DNA of 64,000 nt from Zavarzinella sp. (lineage in GTDB: Bacteria; Planctomycetota; Planctomycetia; Gemmatales; Gemmataceae): the NCBI GenBank assembly GCA_041399155.1, contig JAWKTI010000003.1, positions 620,001 through 684,000 of the forward strand, written 5' to 3'. How positions within the stretch are numbered: position 1 is the stretch's first letter; each line of letters opens with the position of its first letter. Shown here piece by piece: positions 7,983-16,365 of the stretch. The notes under the pieces were generated by a model, which saw only the letters and a program-made list of their open reading frames with translations, had not been told where the DNA came from and ran no database searches. Made by a program: the position numbers and the translations under genes.

Positions 7983-9362
7983 ATGAATCGACGACAAGCA
8001 CTTGCCACTGTGGCCAATGGTTTTGGGTATGCTGCCTTCCTGGGTTTGATGCAGGAAAAGGCGTTTGGTGGTCGCACCGATCCGATGGCACCCAAGCCCA
8101 CGCACTTTCCCGCGAAGGCGAAATCGGTGATATTCCTCTATATGGATGGTGGGCCGTCTGCGATGGACACCTTCGATCCGAAGCCACTGCTGGACAAAGA
8201 ACATGGCAAGCCGATTAAAATGAAGGTGGAGCCTACCCAGTTCAATAACGTGGGCAACGTGCTGAAATCGCCATGGAAGTTTCAGAACTGTGGCGAAAGT
8301 GGCATGCCGATCAGCGATCTGTTCCCCAACGTGCGGAAACATGCGGACGATCTGGCTGTCATCCGCTCGGTGGTGGCGAATTTTTCCGAACATACTAACG
8401 CCAACTATTTTCTGCATTCCGGCCATGGCCAGCAGGGCCGTCCCAGCATGGGTGCGTGGGTTACTTACGGCATTGGCAGCGAATCGCAGGAACTCCCCGG
8501 CTTCATTGTGCTGGGCAGTGGCCTGATCCCTCCCGGTGGGCTGGATTGCTTTGGCAGTGGTTTTCTGCCCGCCAGCTATCAGGGTTCGCTTTTTCAGAAT
8601 GGCCCACAGCCACTGGCCGATCTGCAGCCACTGGAAAAGACCAGCGATCTGCAACAGCGGAAATTAGCCTTGTTGAGAAAACTGGATCAGGCATCGATTG
8701 CCCAGAAAGGTGACGACCCCCTGATTGAAGCCGCAATGAGCAATTACGAACTGGCTTTCCGCATGCAGCGGAGTGTGCCTGAAGCAGCCGACATCACCAA
8801 AGAAACCAAACTTACTACTCAACTGTATGGGATTGGCGAAAAAGCCACCGATACTTTCGGGAAGCAGTGCCTGATTGCCCGCCGACTGGTGGAACGTGGG
8901 GTACGATTTATTGAACTACTCTGCCCATCGGTGGGGCATGATCGTTGGGATCAGCACGCCAATCTGCAGAAAGGCCACGATGACAACGCACGTGCGGTGG
9001 ATTTGCCGATTGCCGGATTACTGGCCGATCTGAAGGCCCGCGACCTGCTGAAATCGACGCTGGTGATCTGGGGTGGGGAATTCGGCCGCACCCCGATGGC
9101 ACAGGGGAACGGTCGCGACCACAACCCGTTTGGCTTTTCCATGTGGATGGCAGGTGGGGGAATCAAAGGCGGCACCATCCACGGTGCCACCGATGAATAT
9201 GGCTACCACGCCATTCAGGATAAAGTTCAAGTGCACGATATTCACGCCACCATGCTGCACCTGCTGGGACTGGACCACAAAAAGGTAACGATGCGGTTCA
9301 GCGGGCGAGATATGCGATTAACCGATGTCCACGGAGAGCTGATTCGACCAATTCTAGCCTGA
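7983..9362 (+). CDS. DUF1501 domain-containing exported protein
   Basis: The ATG at 7983 gives 459 residues starting MNRRQALATVANGFGYAAF, a twin-arginine-type signal; the frame is open further upstream but that part lacks protein character. DUF1501 landmarks are all present: YMDGGPSAMDTFDPKP, HGQQGRPSMGAWVTYG, WGGEFGRTPMAQG, GRDHNPFGFSMWMAGGG and HATMLHLLGLDHKKVT. The family has an alkaline phosphatase/sulfatase-like fold, is greatly expanded in planctomycetes, and is usually encoded next to a DUF1549/DUF1553 cytochrome protein. That partner is missing here. It is expected outside the cytoplasm; activity is unproven. Confidence 0.93.
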   Translation: MNRRQALATVANGFGYAAFLGLMQEKAFGGRTDPMAPKPTHFPAKAKSVIFLYMDGGPSAMDTFDPKPLLDKEHGKPIKMKVEPTQFNNVGNVLKSPWKFQNCGESGMPISDLFPNVRKHADDLAVIRSVVANFSEHTNANYFLHSGHGQQGRPSMGAWVTYGIGSESQELPGFIVLGSGLIPPGGLDCFGSGFLPASYQGSLFQNGPQPLADLQPLEKTSDLQQRKLALLRKLDQASIAQKGDDPLIEAAMSNYELAFRMQRSVPEAADITKETKLTTQLYGIGEKATDTFGKQCLIARRLVERGVRFIELLCPSVGHDRWDQHANLQKGHDDNARAVDLPIAGLLADLKARDLLKSTLVIWGGEFGRTPMAQGNGRDHNPFGFSMWMAGGGIKGGTIHGATDEYGYHAIQDKVQVHDIHATMLHLLGLDHKKVTMRFSGRDMRLTDVHGELIRPILA

Positions 9363-9513
9363 CCAACTGAGAAATCTCATCATTTTCTCATTAGTTGTTG
9401 GCAACTTTCTGTTATCAGTAGGTTGTGCGTGCCGAATTGCCCTTGTTCAAAAGCGTTTCGCTCTCCGCACGCGCCAACCTTCATTGAATGCTGTTACAGG
9501 CGGCTGATATCCA

Positions 9514-10071
9514 ATGCTGAAATATATTTACCCACAAATCCCACTGGCAGAACTGCGCGGAATGCTCGGATATGCCGCACTTGGGGCAATTGTGGCAAGC
9601 TGTTACGGTTTCCTGCACGATCAAATCACCTATACCATCAGCCCCGAATATTTCCTTCAATTTAAATTCCACCAGTTTGCTTTTGCAGATTTTGGATTGC
9701 CAAAAAGGCTGTTCGTCGGAATTATTGGAATTCTGGCAACCTGGTGGGTGGGAATGATCGGCGGATGGGTTCTGGCTCGTCGGCACCGTTCGTCTCCCCC
9801 GCACTCTTCCAAAAGGCGTCAGATTCTTCGGGGCTTCGCTGCCGTGTTCACCATCGCCGTACTCGCCGGCCTCCTGGGCTATGCCTACGGCATCTGGCGA
9901 GGCCCAAACGCAGATTACAGGCCCTGGGAATCGACTCTTCGAGCATATCAGGTAACAGACAAATATGCCTTCATCCGTGTTGCCTATATCCACAACGCCA
10001 GCTACATTGGTGGGGGCCTGGGGATCGTTATGGCTTTTCTCATGGCTCGTCCTGTGGCTGCAACGGATTGA
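9514..10071 (+). CDS. conserved hypothetical membrane protein (HDQITYTISPEYF family)
   Basis: The 185-residue protein has four probable membrane segments (about residues 15-35, 68-90, 106-128 and 160-180). After the first comes the motif HDQITYTISPEYFLQFKFHQF. A second copy of the family, HNQISYTICPEYFTQYKFEQF, is encoded at 51310-51855 on the other strand. Both also share a C-terminal F(I/V)R...(H)N(A/V)SY.GG segment. I know this shape from other bacteria only as uncharacterised. No operon partner is evident; the next gene is convergent. Confidence 0.75.
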   Translation: MLKYIYPQIPLAELRGMLGYAALGAIVASCYGFLHDQITYTISPEYFLQFKFHQFAFADFGLPKRLFVGIIGILATWWVGMIGGWVLARRHRSSPPHSSKRRQILRGFAAVFTIAVLAGLLGYAYGIWRGPNADYRPWESTLRAYQVTDKYAFIRVAYIHNASYIGGGLGIVMAFLMARPVAATD

Positions 10072-10105
10072 ACACCGATTGCGATCACAGTGGGCTAAAT
10101 TGCAT

Positions 10106-10558
10106 TTATTTTGCTGCGTAAAACTCCTTCACCAACCGGATCAGTTCCATCCCGCCTGCATCGCCCTCGCGAGCAACGAAATAGTCTCTGCCATTGAGCG
10201 TAACAAGGGCAGGGTTGTGGCCGAAATCACGCACCAGGAGCTTCGTTTCTGAGCCATCAGAATGTGCAATATTCACAGCGGCAACCAATGGGTTTGTGAA
10301 ATCGTGCTGGACATTGGGTTGATACGCCACTGGTGTTAATCGTTGGAGAATACTACCCATCTGTTCTGCTGGAACCTCAACGCGAACCGAGTCGTATTGT
10401 CCAATATTTTCCAGTGGGAACAGTGTGATCGTGATTTTGACAGCTGGCTGCAGTTCAGGTACGGGGGGTGCCGTCCGATTCTGCAGGTAAACGATAGCCA
10501 GACCAGCACCCGTGGTGAGAATAATCCCAAAGAACAACCCAAGTAAGCACGCTTTCAT
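10106..10558 (-). CDS. hypothetical membrane-anchored protein (150 aa)
   Basis: An uncleaved N-terminal anchor or signal (MKACLLGLFFGIILTTGAGLAIVYL) precedes a short proline-rich linker and an extracytoplasmic domain of about 115 residues. The domain is mainly beta with VRVEVPAEQMGSILQRLTP and LVRDFGHNPALVTLNGRDYFVARE segments. I recognise no family. It stands alone between a convergent membrane-protein gene and divergent cysK, with which it shares a 165-base promoter region. Confidence 0.65.
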   Translation of the reverse strand: MKACLLGLFFGIILTTGAGLAIVYLQNRTAPPVPELQPAVKITITLFPLENIGQYDSVRVEVPAEQMGSILQRLTPVAYQPNVQHDFTNPLVAAVNIAHSDGSETKLLVRDFGHNPALVTLNGRDYFVAREGDAGGMELIRLVKEFYAAK

Positions 10559-10723
10559 CTTTTTCTCATTGATTGTACATTGGCCCCGTGTATCCCGCGC
10601 GACAAGATAATTTTAACCCCTATTCCCCTGAAGCGGATGATCGGCTTTAATTGAAATTCGATTCCATTTGGGTAGAATGCCGATTAAACTGATCTATTTA
10701 GTAAACTTTCAAAGGAAGCAAAG

Positions 10724-11743
10724 ATGTCCGATTTTAAGGTCTCTCGCGGCACCACTTATGAGAATATTACCGAATGTATTGGCAATACCCCCATCATCAA
10801 ACTGCGTCGCGTGGTGGGCGATAGCGTTGGCCATGTCTACGGTAAATTAGAAAACTTTAATCCTTTGTGGTCTGTGAAAGACCGCATCGGCGTGGCAATG
10901 ATCGAAGATGCCGAGAAAGCGGGCAAAATCACCAAAGACACGATCATTGTGGAGCCCACCAGCGGCAACACAGGGATTGGTCTGGCCTTCGCGTGTGCCG
11001 CGAAAGGCTACCGCCTGGTGGTGACGATGCCAGAAAGCATGTCGCTGGAGCGTCGTCGTCTGTTAAAGGCATTTGGGGCCGAATTACACCTGACCCCACC
11101 TGAAAAAGGGATGGGTGGTGCCGTAGGACGTGCCGAAGAACTAATTAATGAGTTTGGCGGCGAGCCGAAAGCCTTTATGCCACAACAGTTTAAGAATCCT
11201 TCGAACCCGGCAGTGCACCGTCGCACCACGGCAGAAGAAATCTGGACTGCCACTGGTGGCAAAATTGATTATCTGGTCTGTGGCGTGGGCACCGGTGGCA
11301 CTATCACAGGGTGCACCGAAGTGCTGAAAGAACGCAATCCCAACATGAAATCGATTGCTGTGGAACCCGCAGTAAGTAACGTATTGTACCAGCACATTTT
11401 TGAAGGTGTGGCACCGGATCAGGTTAAGCGTGGCCCCCACAAGATTCAGGGGATTGGTGCTGGTTTTATCCCCGGGATTATTCTGGATGGCCTGGCACGT
11501 GCCAAAGCAGCCGGAAAAACCCTGATTGATGAAATTATCACCGTGACCGATGAGGAATCGTTTGAAACCGCACGCCGACTGGCCAAAGAAGAGGGGATGT
11601 TGTGCGGCATCAGTTGTGGTGCGGCAGCCTCTGCAGCCATTCGCCTGGCCCACCGTCCGGAAACAGCCGGAAAAACAATCGTGGTGGTGCTGCCCGACCT
11701 GGGAGAACGCTACCTCTCCACCGCACTTTATCCGCAAGAGTAA
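10724..11743 (+). CDS. cysK: cysteine synthase A
   Basis: This 339-residue PLP enzyme combines O-acetylserine with sulfide to give cysteine. The cofactor lysine is Lys52 in PLWSVKDRIG, TSGNTG (about 79-84) is the substrate loop, and GVGTGGTITG is the phosphate-binding loop. It is slightly longer than typical CysK (about 310-320) through an insertion, TPPEKGMGGAVGRAEEL, and a short N-terminal extension, but key residues are intact. GGAAG precedes the ATG. It is a single-gene unit. Confidence 0.94.
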   Translation: MSDFKVSRGTTYENITECIGNTPIIKLRRVVGDSVGHVYGKLENFNPLWSVKDRIGVAMIEDAEKAGKITKDTIIVEPTSGNTGIGLAFACAAKGYRLVVTMPESMSLERRRLLKAFGAELHLTPPEKGMGGAVGRAEELINEFGGEPKAFMPQQFKNPSNPAVHRRTTAEEIWTATGGKIDYLVCGVGTGGTITGCTEVLKERNPNMKSIAVEPAVSNVLYQHIFEGVAPDQVKRGPHKIQGIGAGFIPGIILDGLARAKAAGKTLIDEIITVTDEESFETARRLAKEEGMLCGISCGAAASAAIRLAHRPETAGKTIVVVLPDLGERYLSTALYPQE

Positions 11744-12606
11744 CTGATCTTCTGAGTTTTGCTCTAACTGTTAGACAATTGATAGATTTTTTGGTGGCGT
11801 TTCAAGAAACTCAAATGTATAACAGATATTGCATCACGATTCGCACGACTTTTTTGTAACAACATCGCATTTTTTTCGGCAAGTACAAGGCACTGCGTGC
11901 GTCTTGGTGGCATCGATCAAGAGTTGCATTCTGAGATTTCACCATGAATATGGTCGTTCAGGCATTGTTGGAACGGATGGCCAGCTATCCCAATAAACTG
12001 ACACCCACCAGAACCGTCATTCCCGCGAACGCGGGAATCCATGACTTCTCACTTTGACCGCACCCCAGCTTCGCCACCCCTCCCTCGCAACAGAGGGGGA
12101 AACAGTACAGACAAGATGTCCGGGATTCCAGGTTTTTGTGAGCCGATGGCGTTAGCCACGGTTAAAAATCAATACCTTTCTTACGAGCCGCGAAGAGATG
12201 CTGAACTCAACCGCCATTCCCGCTTAGATAGTCAACTTGTACCCAATAAACTGACACCCACTACAGAACGTCATTCCCGCGAAGGCGGGAATCCAGAAAA
12301 TGCCATCATCACCCGACGCGATCGAATTGCTTTGTAAAGACCACACGTGTATCTGAGAAAAAGCACTGGATTCCCGCCTGCGCGGGAATGACGCTGAGAG
12401 TGTCACTTTATTGGATAACTAATTGATCTGGGGTTGTTTGCGTTATATCTCATGTGGTGCCCAGAACCGTCATTCCCGCGCAGGCGGGAATCCAATTTTG
12501 CCCATATGCTTTATATTTATGTATCGCAATCTGTTTTTCTCATTGCACCCCTACAATCTACTTAGTAAACTACAATCCAATGTGGACCTTCCTCATGCTG
12601 TACTTT
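11744..12606. repeat. intergenic block with dispersed CATTCCCGC..GCGGGAAT palindromes
   Basis: Palindromic copies lie at about 12018-12043, 12269-12295, 12366-12393 (reversed) and 12468-12495, with a decayed half near 12209. The core is ATTCCCGCG-nn-nGCGGGAATCC. Two copies (from 11991 and 12242) are preceded by the same CCCAATAAACTGACACCC sequence, and an inverted relative of it is at about 12398-12415. This looks like small non-autonomous mobile repeats next to an insertion-sequence end. No gene is seen. Confidence 0.75.
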
Positions 12607-12711
12607 GAAATTAGGACGGTACAAGAACTGTTGGGACATGCCGATGTGACGACCGCCATGATTTACACGCATGTCCTAAACAAAGGGGGAGAGGCGTCAA
12701 AAGCCCCTTAG
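12607..12711 (+). pseudogene. C-terminal remnant of an integron integrase (tyrosine recombinase)
   Basis: About 34 residues, EIRTVQELLGHADVTTAM followed by IYTHVLNKGG, match the very end of IntI-type tyrosine recombinases, including the catalytic LGH histidine region and the nucleophile tyrosine (IYTH). Nothing upstream in any frame supplies the arginine box or catalytic core; the preceding sequence contains palindromic repeats. So the gene was cut off or replaced. It points the same way as the cassettes, as I recall for planctomycete and spirochaete integrons, rather than away from them as in class 1. Confidence 0.75.
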
Positions 12712-12737
12712 ATGAATAACTTTCGGCGCAATGTCCA

Positions 12738-12760
12738 TTAGTGTGTTATCTCGCGCTGAT
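12738..12760 (+). other. possible attI or degenerate core site
   Basis: TGTGTTATCTCGC just after the integrase stub contains GTTATCT, similar to the GTTATCA and GTTATGC core sites in the array. Its place between integrase end and first cassette gene would suit attI in this reversed arrangement. attI sites are not conserved enough to confirm this by eye. Confidence 0.25.
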
Positions 12761-12900
12761 TTGAAACAATGGTTTGAACGTAAATTCATACCATGTAAGT
12801 AGTTAGATGGTACGGTACCATCTTTATTTTTAAAAGTGTTATTTTGCGCAAGCGCAATCTAATTACAAGTTCGGCGACCGATACGTTACCTACCGGATGA

Positions 12901-13377
12901 ATGATGGACACTGAAGCGACAGGTACTGCAACGAATAAGGCAACAAAGATACGGACCTGGAAATGGTTGGTCGCCATCTTGGGTACGATCGGACTTTGTC
13001 TTCTCTTGCTCTATTTCTTCTTGATCCCGTCTAAGTTTGAATACGCCATCGGCGAAAAACTACCAAGTACTGCGAAGGTAGTTCAAAGCGATATTGATAT
13101 TGCGCCTTTTGATCAGATCCACCGCTTCAGCATCGCTTTCAGTGATGATCAGACCCGTGACCTGCTCATTAATAAATGGCAACTCCAGACAGGTTCCGCC
13201 GACATAATGAGCTCGAGCACTGTCGGCTTGCCTGCATGGTGGCCGACTGCCCAAATCAAACAGATCGAACAGACTGGCGAATGTTACGGACGAATCAATA
13301 ACGCGACTGAACAATGGTGGAGTGTCTGGATAGATCGCAAGACAAATATGCTGTATTTGGAAACAGGTAGTTGGTAA
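12901..13377 (+). CDS. cassette 1: membrane-anchored hypothetical protein
   Basis: The 158-residue product has a charged N-terminus, one membrane segment (about residues 24-45, LVAILGTIGLCLLLLYFFLI) and an outside domain of about 110 residues rich in Trp, with LINKWQLQ, AWWPTAQI and EQWWSVWIDRKTNMLYLE. I recognise no family; the outer domain has the look of small periplasmic proteins often found in integron cassettes. Two adjacent ATGs open the frame. Its attC starts about 185 bases after the stop, farther than in the other cassettes, so a second short element may lie between. Confidence 0.6.
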   Translation: MMDTEATGTATNKATKIRTWKWLVAILGTIGLCLLLLYFFLIPSKFEYAIGEKLPSTAKVVQSDIDIAPFDQIHRFSIAFSDDQTRDLLINKWQLQTGSADIMSSSTVGLPAWWPTAQIKQIEQTGECYGRINNATEQWWSVWIDRKTNMLYLETGSW

Positions 13378-13562
13378 TCGTCATTGTCTCGTGAGCTATG
13401 AAACAACGACTATGTTGCGCTCATTAAGTCAACCTTGGTTATCGCCGAGGTCAACGAGGATTGTGGGCGTTTTATCCGATCGATTGCGACTTCAAGTGCA
13501 TAGCTAGGCAGGTTCGTCATCTTCGATTCGCAGGAATGCAAGCTCATGTTCGACGACGGGGC

Positions 13563-13671
13563 GGGCTAACCACCGGCTGCAGTTGACCGGCTGCGCCCGC
13601 GATATGATGTGGTTGTCGGTTTGGAGCCTGCTCTCCGCGGGCGGCCGGCAACTGAGCCTTTTACGTTATGT
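13563..13671 (+). other. attC site 1
   Basis: It starts at GGCTAACC and ends with the core GTTATGT (13665-13671). The inner arms CAGTTGACCGGCTGCGCCCG and CGGGCGGCCGGCAACTG pair almost fully. The gene at 13678 begins six bases later. Confidence 0.8.
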
Positions 13672-13677
13672 TTTAAA

Positions 13678-14076
13678 ATGAAGCACGTTGAGCAGATCGA
13701 AAAGCACCTGCCCGAAAAGCGAAAAGCATTGTTGCATTGCCTCCGCGCAAACAATTGGAGAGTAGTCGGAGTTGACGACAGAGAGTCGGACTGGGCACTC
13801 GGCGAAAAATGGCTGATTGAGTCCACCAGCGAAAACAAGGGGGCAGCGCTGGCACTCTGGATGTTCAAGTATGATGGCATTCACGATGGCATGGACAGAG
13901 TGGTCGCAACGCATCGCGACGCGTCACCACCGAGCGCATATGGGGGCACACCTACCATCGAGTTTGATTCAAGACGATTTGAGAAGCAACTGGAAGCGTT
14001 CATGGCTTCACTTCACCAGTTCAGGATCGGCGGCACGATGCTGATTCCGGACGGCGACGAAGATCAGAAAACATAA
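13678..14076 (+). CDS. cassette 2: hypothetical soluble protein (132 aa)
   Basis: The ATG at 13678 lies just after the attC core, so the longer open frame upstream is rejected. The product starts MKHVEQIEKHLPEKRKALLH, has a central WALGEKWLIEST segment and ends acidic (DGDEDQKT). A helix followed by alternating strands suggests a small alpha/beta protein with no membrane or export signal. No family is recognised. The stop codon TAA is itself part of the next attC's first core (CATAAC). Confidence 0.6.
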   Translation: MKHVEQIEKHLPEKRKALLHCLRANNWRVVGVDDRESDWALGEKWLIESTSENKGAALALWMFKYDGIHDGMDRVVATHRDASPPSAYGGTPTIEFDSRRFEKQLEAFMASLHQFRIGGTMLIPDGDEDQKT

Positions 14077-14160
14077 CGAAGCAATGCACCCGAGCCGCGA
14101 AGTCGGGCGTTTTCACATTGCAAATCTCTCGTCGCGGCCGGGTGATTGCGGTCGTTCGGT
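14073..14160 (+). other. attC site 2
   Basis: It runs from CATAACG to the core GTTCGGT (14154-14160). The arms GCAATGCACCCGAGCCGCG and CGCGGCCGGGTGATTGCGG pair with single-base bulges, the asymmetry typical of attC. The left end overlaps the stop codon of the cassette 2 gene. Confidence 0.8.
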
Positions 14161-14178
14161 GGTCGGAGGCGATGCCCG

Positions 14179-14559
14179 GTGTTTTCCTACGTTGACCTCG
14201 TGCGCACGGAGATCGCCCTGGAGGTCGGCGAGCATTTCGGGATCGCCATCCCGAAAGAGGAGACCGACGGCTGGCGATCTCTCGGCGACATCGCTCGGTC
14301 GGTTGTTGCCCGCGCCGGTGGGGCGGGAACCGAGACTGAGGTGTTCGGATGGATCCGCGGCTTGGTCGCGGACGGATACGGCGTGACGGCTGAGCTAACG
14401 CCGGACGAGCCGGTGTTAGCCGACTACGACCGCATGACTGGGTGGTTCATGGCCGCCCCATATCCGCACCACCTCGGTGACCGCTGGTTCGTGCGGCAGA
14501 GGGCGGGCACCCCCGGCGGCCCAGACGCCGCCCCAGGAACTTCCCCAGCTGAAGACTAA
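14179..14559 (+). CDS. cassette 3: acyl-carrier-protein-like hypothetical protein
   Basis: I chose the GTG at 14179 because GGAGG lies 9 bases upstream and 25 bases separate it from the attC core. The 126-residue product has a first half, VRTEIALEVGEHFGIAIPKE then LGDIARSVVARAG, that follows the helix II-III pattern of acyl carrier proteins, but there is no DSL serine for a phosphopantetheine arm. The second half is unknown and ends in a loose Pro/Gly/Ala tail. It may be a carrier-like binding domain rather than a working ACP. It is markedly GC-rich. Confidence 0.55.
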   Translation: MFSYVDLVRTEIALEVGEHFGIAIPKEETDGWRSLGDIARSVVARAGGAGTETEVFGWIRGLVADGYGVTAELTPDEPVLADYDRMTGWFMAAPYPHHLGDRWFVRQRAGTPGGPDAAPGTSPAED

Positions 14560-14575
14560 CTTTTCAATTCAACTC
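14556..14575 (+). other. left half of an attC-like site split by the IS110 element
   Basis: After the stop of cassette 3, CTAACTTTTCAATTCA looks like the left end of an attC. Its complement TGAATTGAAGTT reappears at 16308-16319, beyond the IS110 transposase. The two arms match at 12 of 14 positions. They could instead be subterminal inverted repeats of the element. Confidence 0.5.
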
Positions 14576-16307
14576 GCTTGAATTATTTCATCAATGAAAG
14601 CTAAAAGTGCATATTCCGCGCGTAACGATAGCGTCTGCCGTGGGTATCTTTTTAATAAATTTCACACAAGCCCTTCTTCATCAAATTGTCAAAAACCTGC
14701 TCTTTCCGTTCACGCAACGGTGGGTTCCACTTTCTTTAACTCATACCCCAGCTCTTTGGCCCGGCGATGCAACTGTCTCTCCTGCCGGGCAATTACTTCT
14801 GCCACATACGCTTCTTCCTGCTGCTTCGTGTAATCCCCGCCATACCGCATCAAATGGTAGATAATCCTGGCCAGCTTGTGGGCGGTTGCCGTGATCGCTT
14901 TCGGTGCTCCCAGGCGAGAACGCTGTCTTCTTAAATAGCCACCCAGGTAACTGGTGCTCCGCATCAACCCCCACGCAGCCAACCGCAAGGCGTGGGCCGC
15001 GCGCCCTTCCCACGTCGCGTCTTGCTGACTGCACTTTTCCGCCGGTTTTCTTGAAGTTGGGGCACAATCCCAGCCAACTGGTGAAATGTTTTACTGTCGG
15101 CCATTTCGTAAAATCGGTGCCCAGTTCACTGATCAGGGTCAACGCATGAATTTCATCAATCCCTTCAATGGCAGTTAAATCCACTCCCGATACCAGATAC
15201 AACGCCGTACGAACATCAAAGCCCGGATCGTGCGGCTTTCGGCCACGCACGCGTGGTTTCTTCGGCAGTGGGGGCAATTCGCTTTGGCGTATCATTGATT
15301 TCAAATGAATTGCAATCCGACTATCCACCAGAGCAATTGTCTCCTGATACTTTTCCCACAAAGCCAGGCAGCATTGCAATTCCAGCAGATACTCATCCCG
15401 ATACCGCCCAGCCAGGGCAGTGGCAATTTCGGCTTTCGTATGTTTGCAACGGCGATCCCGCAATTCACCTAATTGTTCAGGATCACGTTCTCCAGCCACG
15501 ATCGCCCGGATAATTTTCAATCCGGTAACACCGGTGATGTCACCAACCACATTTGTCAATTTCAGATTCATCAATTCCAATGCTTTCTGCATGCGTTGGA
15601 TGTGCTGTCCGGACAGCCGCACCAGATTAGCACGTTGACGTACGAGATCCCGCAGGGTCTGGGTGAGATCGTCTGGCTGAAACACGGCAGGCAACAGACC
15701 ATGCCGATGCAGACGCTGTAACCACTGGCAATCAAGCTTGTCTGTTTTGGGTCGGCCCTGAATCTGCCGGGCAAACTTGGCGGAAGTCATCACCACATGA
15801 AAACCAGCTTCGAGCAACGTGAGGAATAATACGTGGCCATAAACACCTGTGGCTTCGATGGCAATCGTGGTGACTCCACAGAACTGCAACCATTCGACCA
15901 TTTGATGTAGGCCCGGGGTATGTGCAGGAAACTCGCGGATGAGAATGGTACGATCTGGCGTGGCTTCGACACATACCCAATGGGTACGGTCTCCCACATC
16001 AATGCCGGCGGCGTGGCGATTGGCAATCGGCAACGCCGCCAGTTTTGCAGCGGCTTCGGACTGATTTTTCACTTTTTCCTGTGTTCGGTTCATGCTGACC
16101 TCATGAAAATGGGATGGGCGTCAGGAGTCGGCAGTGGCACCAGCCGTCCCAACGGGATCAACCAAATCAGTAACGGAAAAGGTTGTCACCAAACGAAAGG
16201 GCCGAAATCGCTCCTGAACCCACACGAACCATCGAGCCGAGCACACGCTCTGAACATCATCGACTTGCCGGGCTTGTACGCCACATCCCGATGGGGTATG
16301 ATAACAC
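14576..16307 (-). mobile_element. IS110-family insertion sequence inside the cassette array
   Basis: About 1.7 kb between the two half-sites carries one transposase frame on the minus strand, with about 130 bases beyond its stop and about 215 bases before its start. IS110 elements have no long terminal repeats and carry a noncoding end that encodes a bridge RNA; the 16094-16307 stretch is the likely place. Exact ends cannot be fixed without a second copy. The IS1111-attC subgroup is known to target attC sites. Confidence 0.7.
14710..16093 (-). pseudogene. IS110-family transposase, broken by frameshifts
   Basis: The first frame, from the ATG at 16093, encodes the RuvC-like DEDD domain with Asp32 (GIDVGD), Glu80 (AIEATGVYG), Asp118 and Asp121 (KTDKLD). 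It continues through a helical linker to the C-terminal Transposase_20 region (GIDEIHALTLISELG, FTSWLGLCPNFKKTGGKV). At about 14985-15035 the reading passes through a second frame (SKTRRGKG) into a third (HALRLAAWGLMRS...), which ends at 14710. Two single-base losses explain this. If real, the protein is inactive; sequencing error at a GC-rich spot is possible. Confidence 0.85.
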
Positions 16308-16365
16308 TGAATTGAAGTTCCCGGCTCAAAGGTGTCTGAAATATTCAGACCGGACCAAGAACCAG
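16308..16365 (+). other. right half of the split attC-like site and short gene-less segment
   Basis: TGAATTGAAGTTC at 16308-16320 is followed within 50 bases by the next attC. Between the two core sites (about 16317 and 16455) there is no room for a gene apart from the attC itself, so this would be an empty cassette or a rearrangement scar. Confidence 0.4.

Noticed and set aside
12041..12337. Reading frames across the 12-kb repeat block
   Set aside because: They translate the palindromic repeats and show no protein character.
11990..12495. CRISPR array
   Set aside because: Palindromes are unevenly spaced, in both orientations, and the intervening sequence is not spacer-like; no cas genes are in the window.
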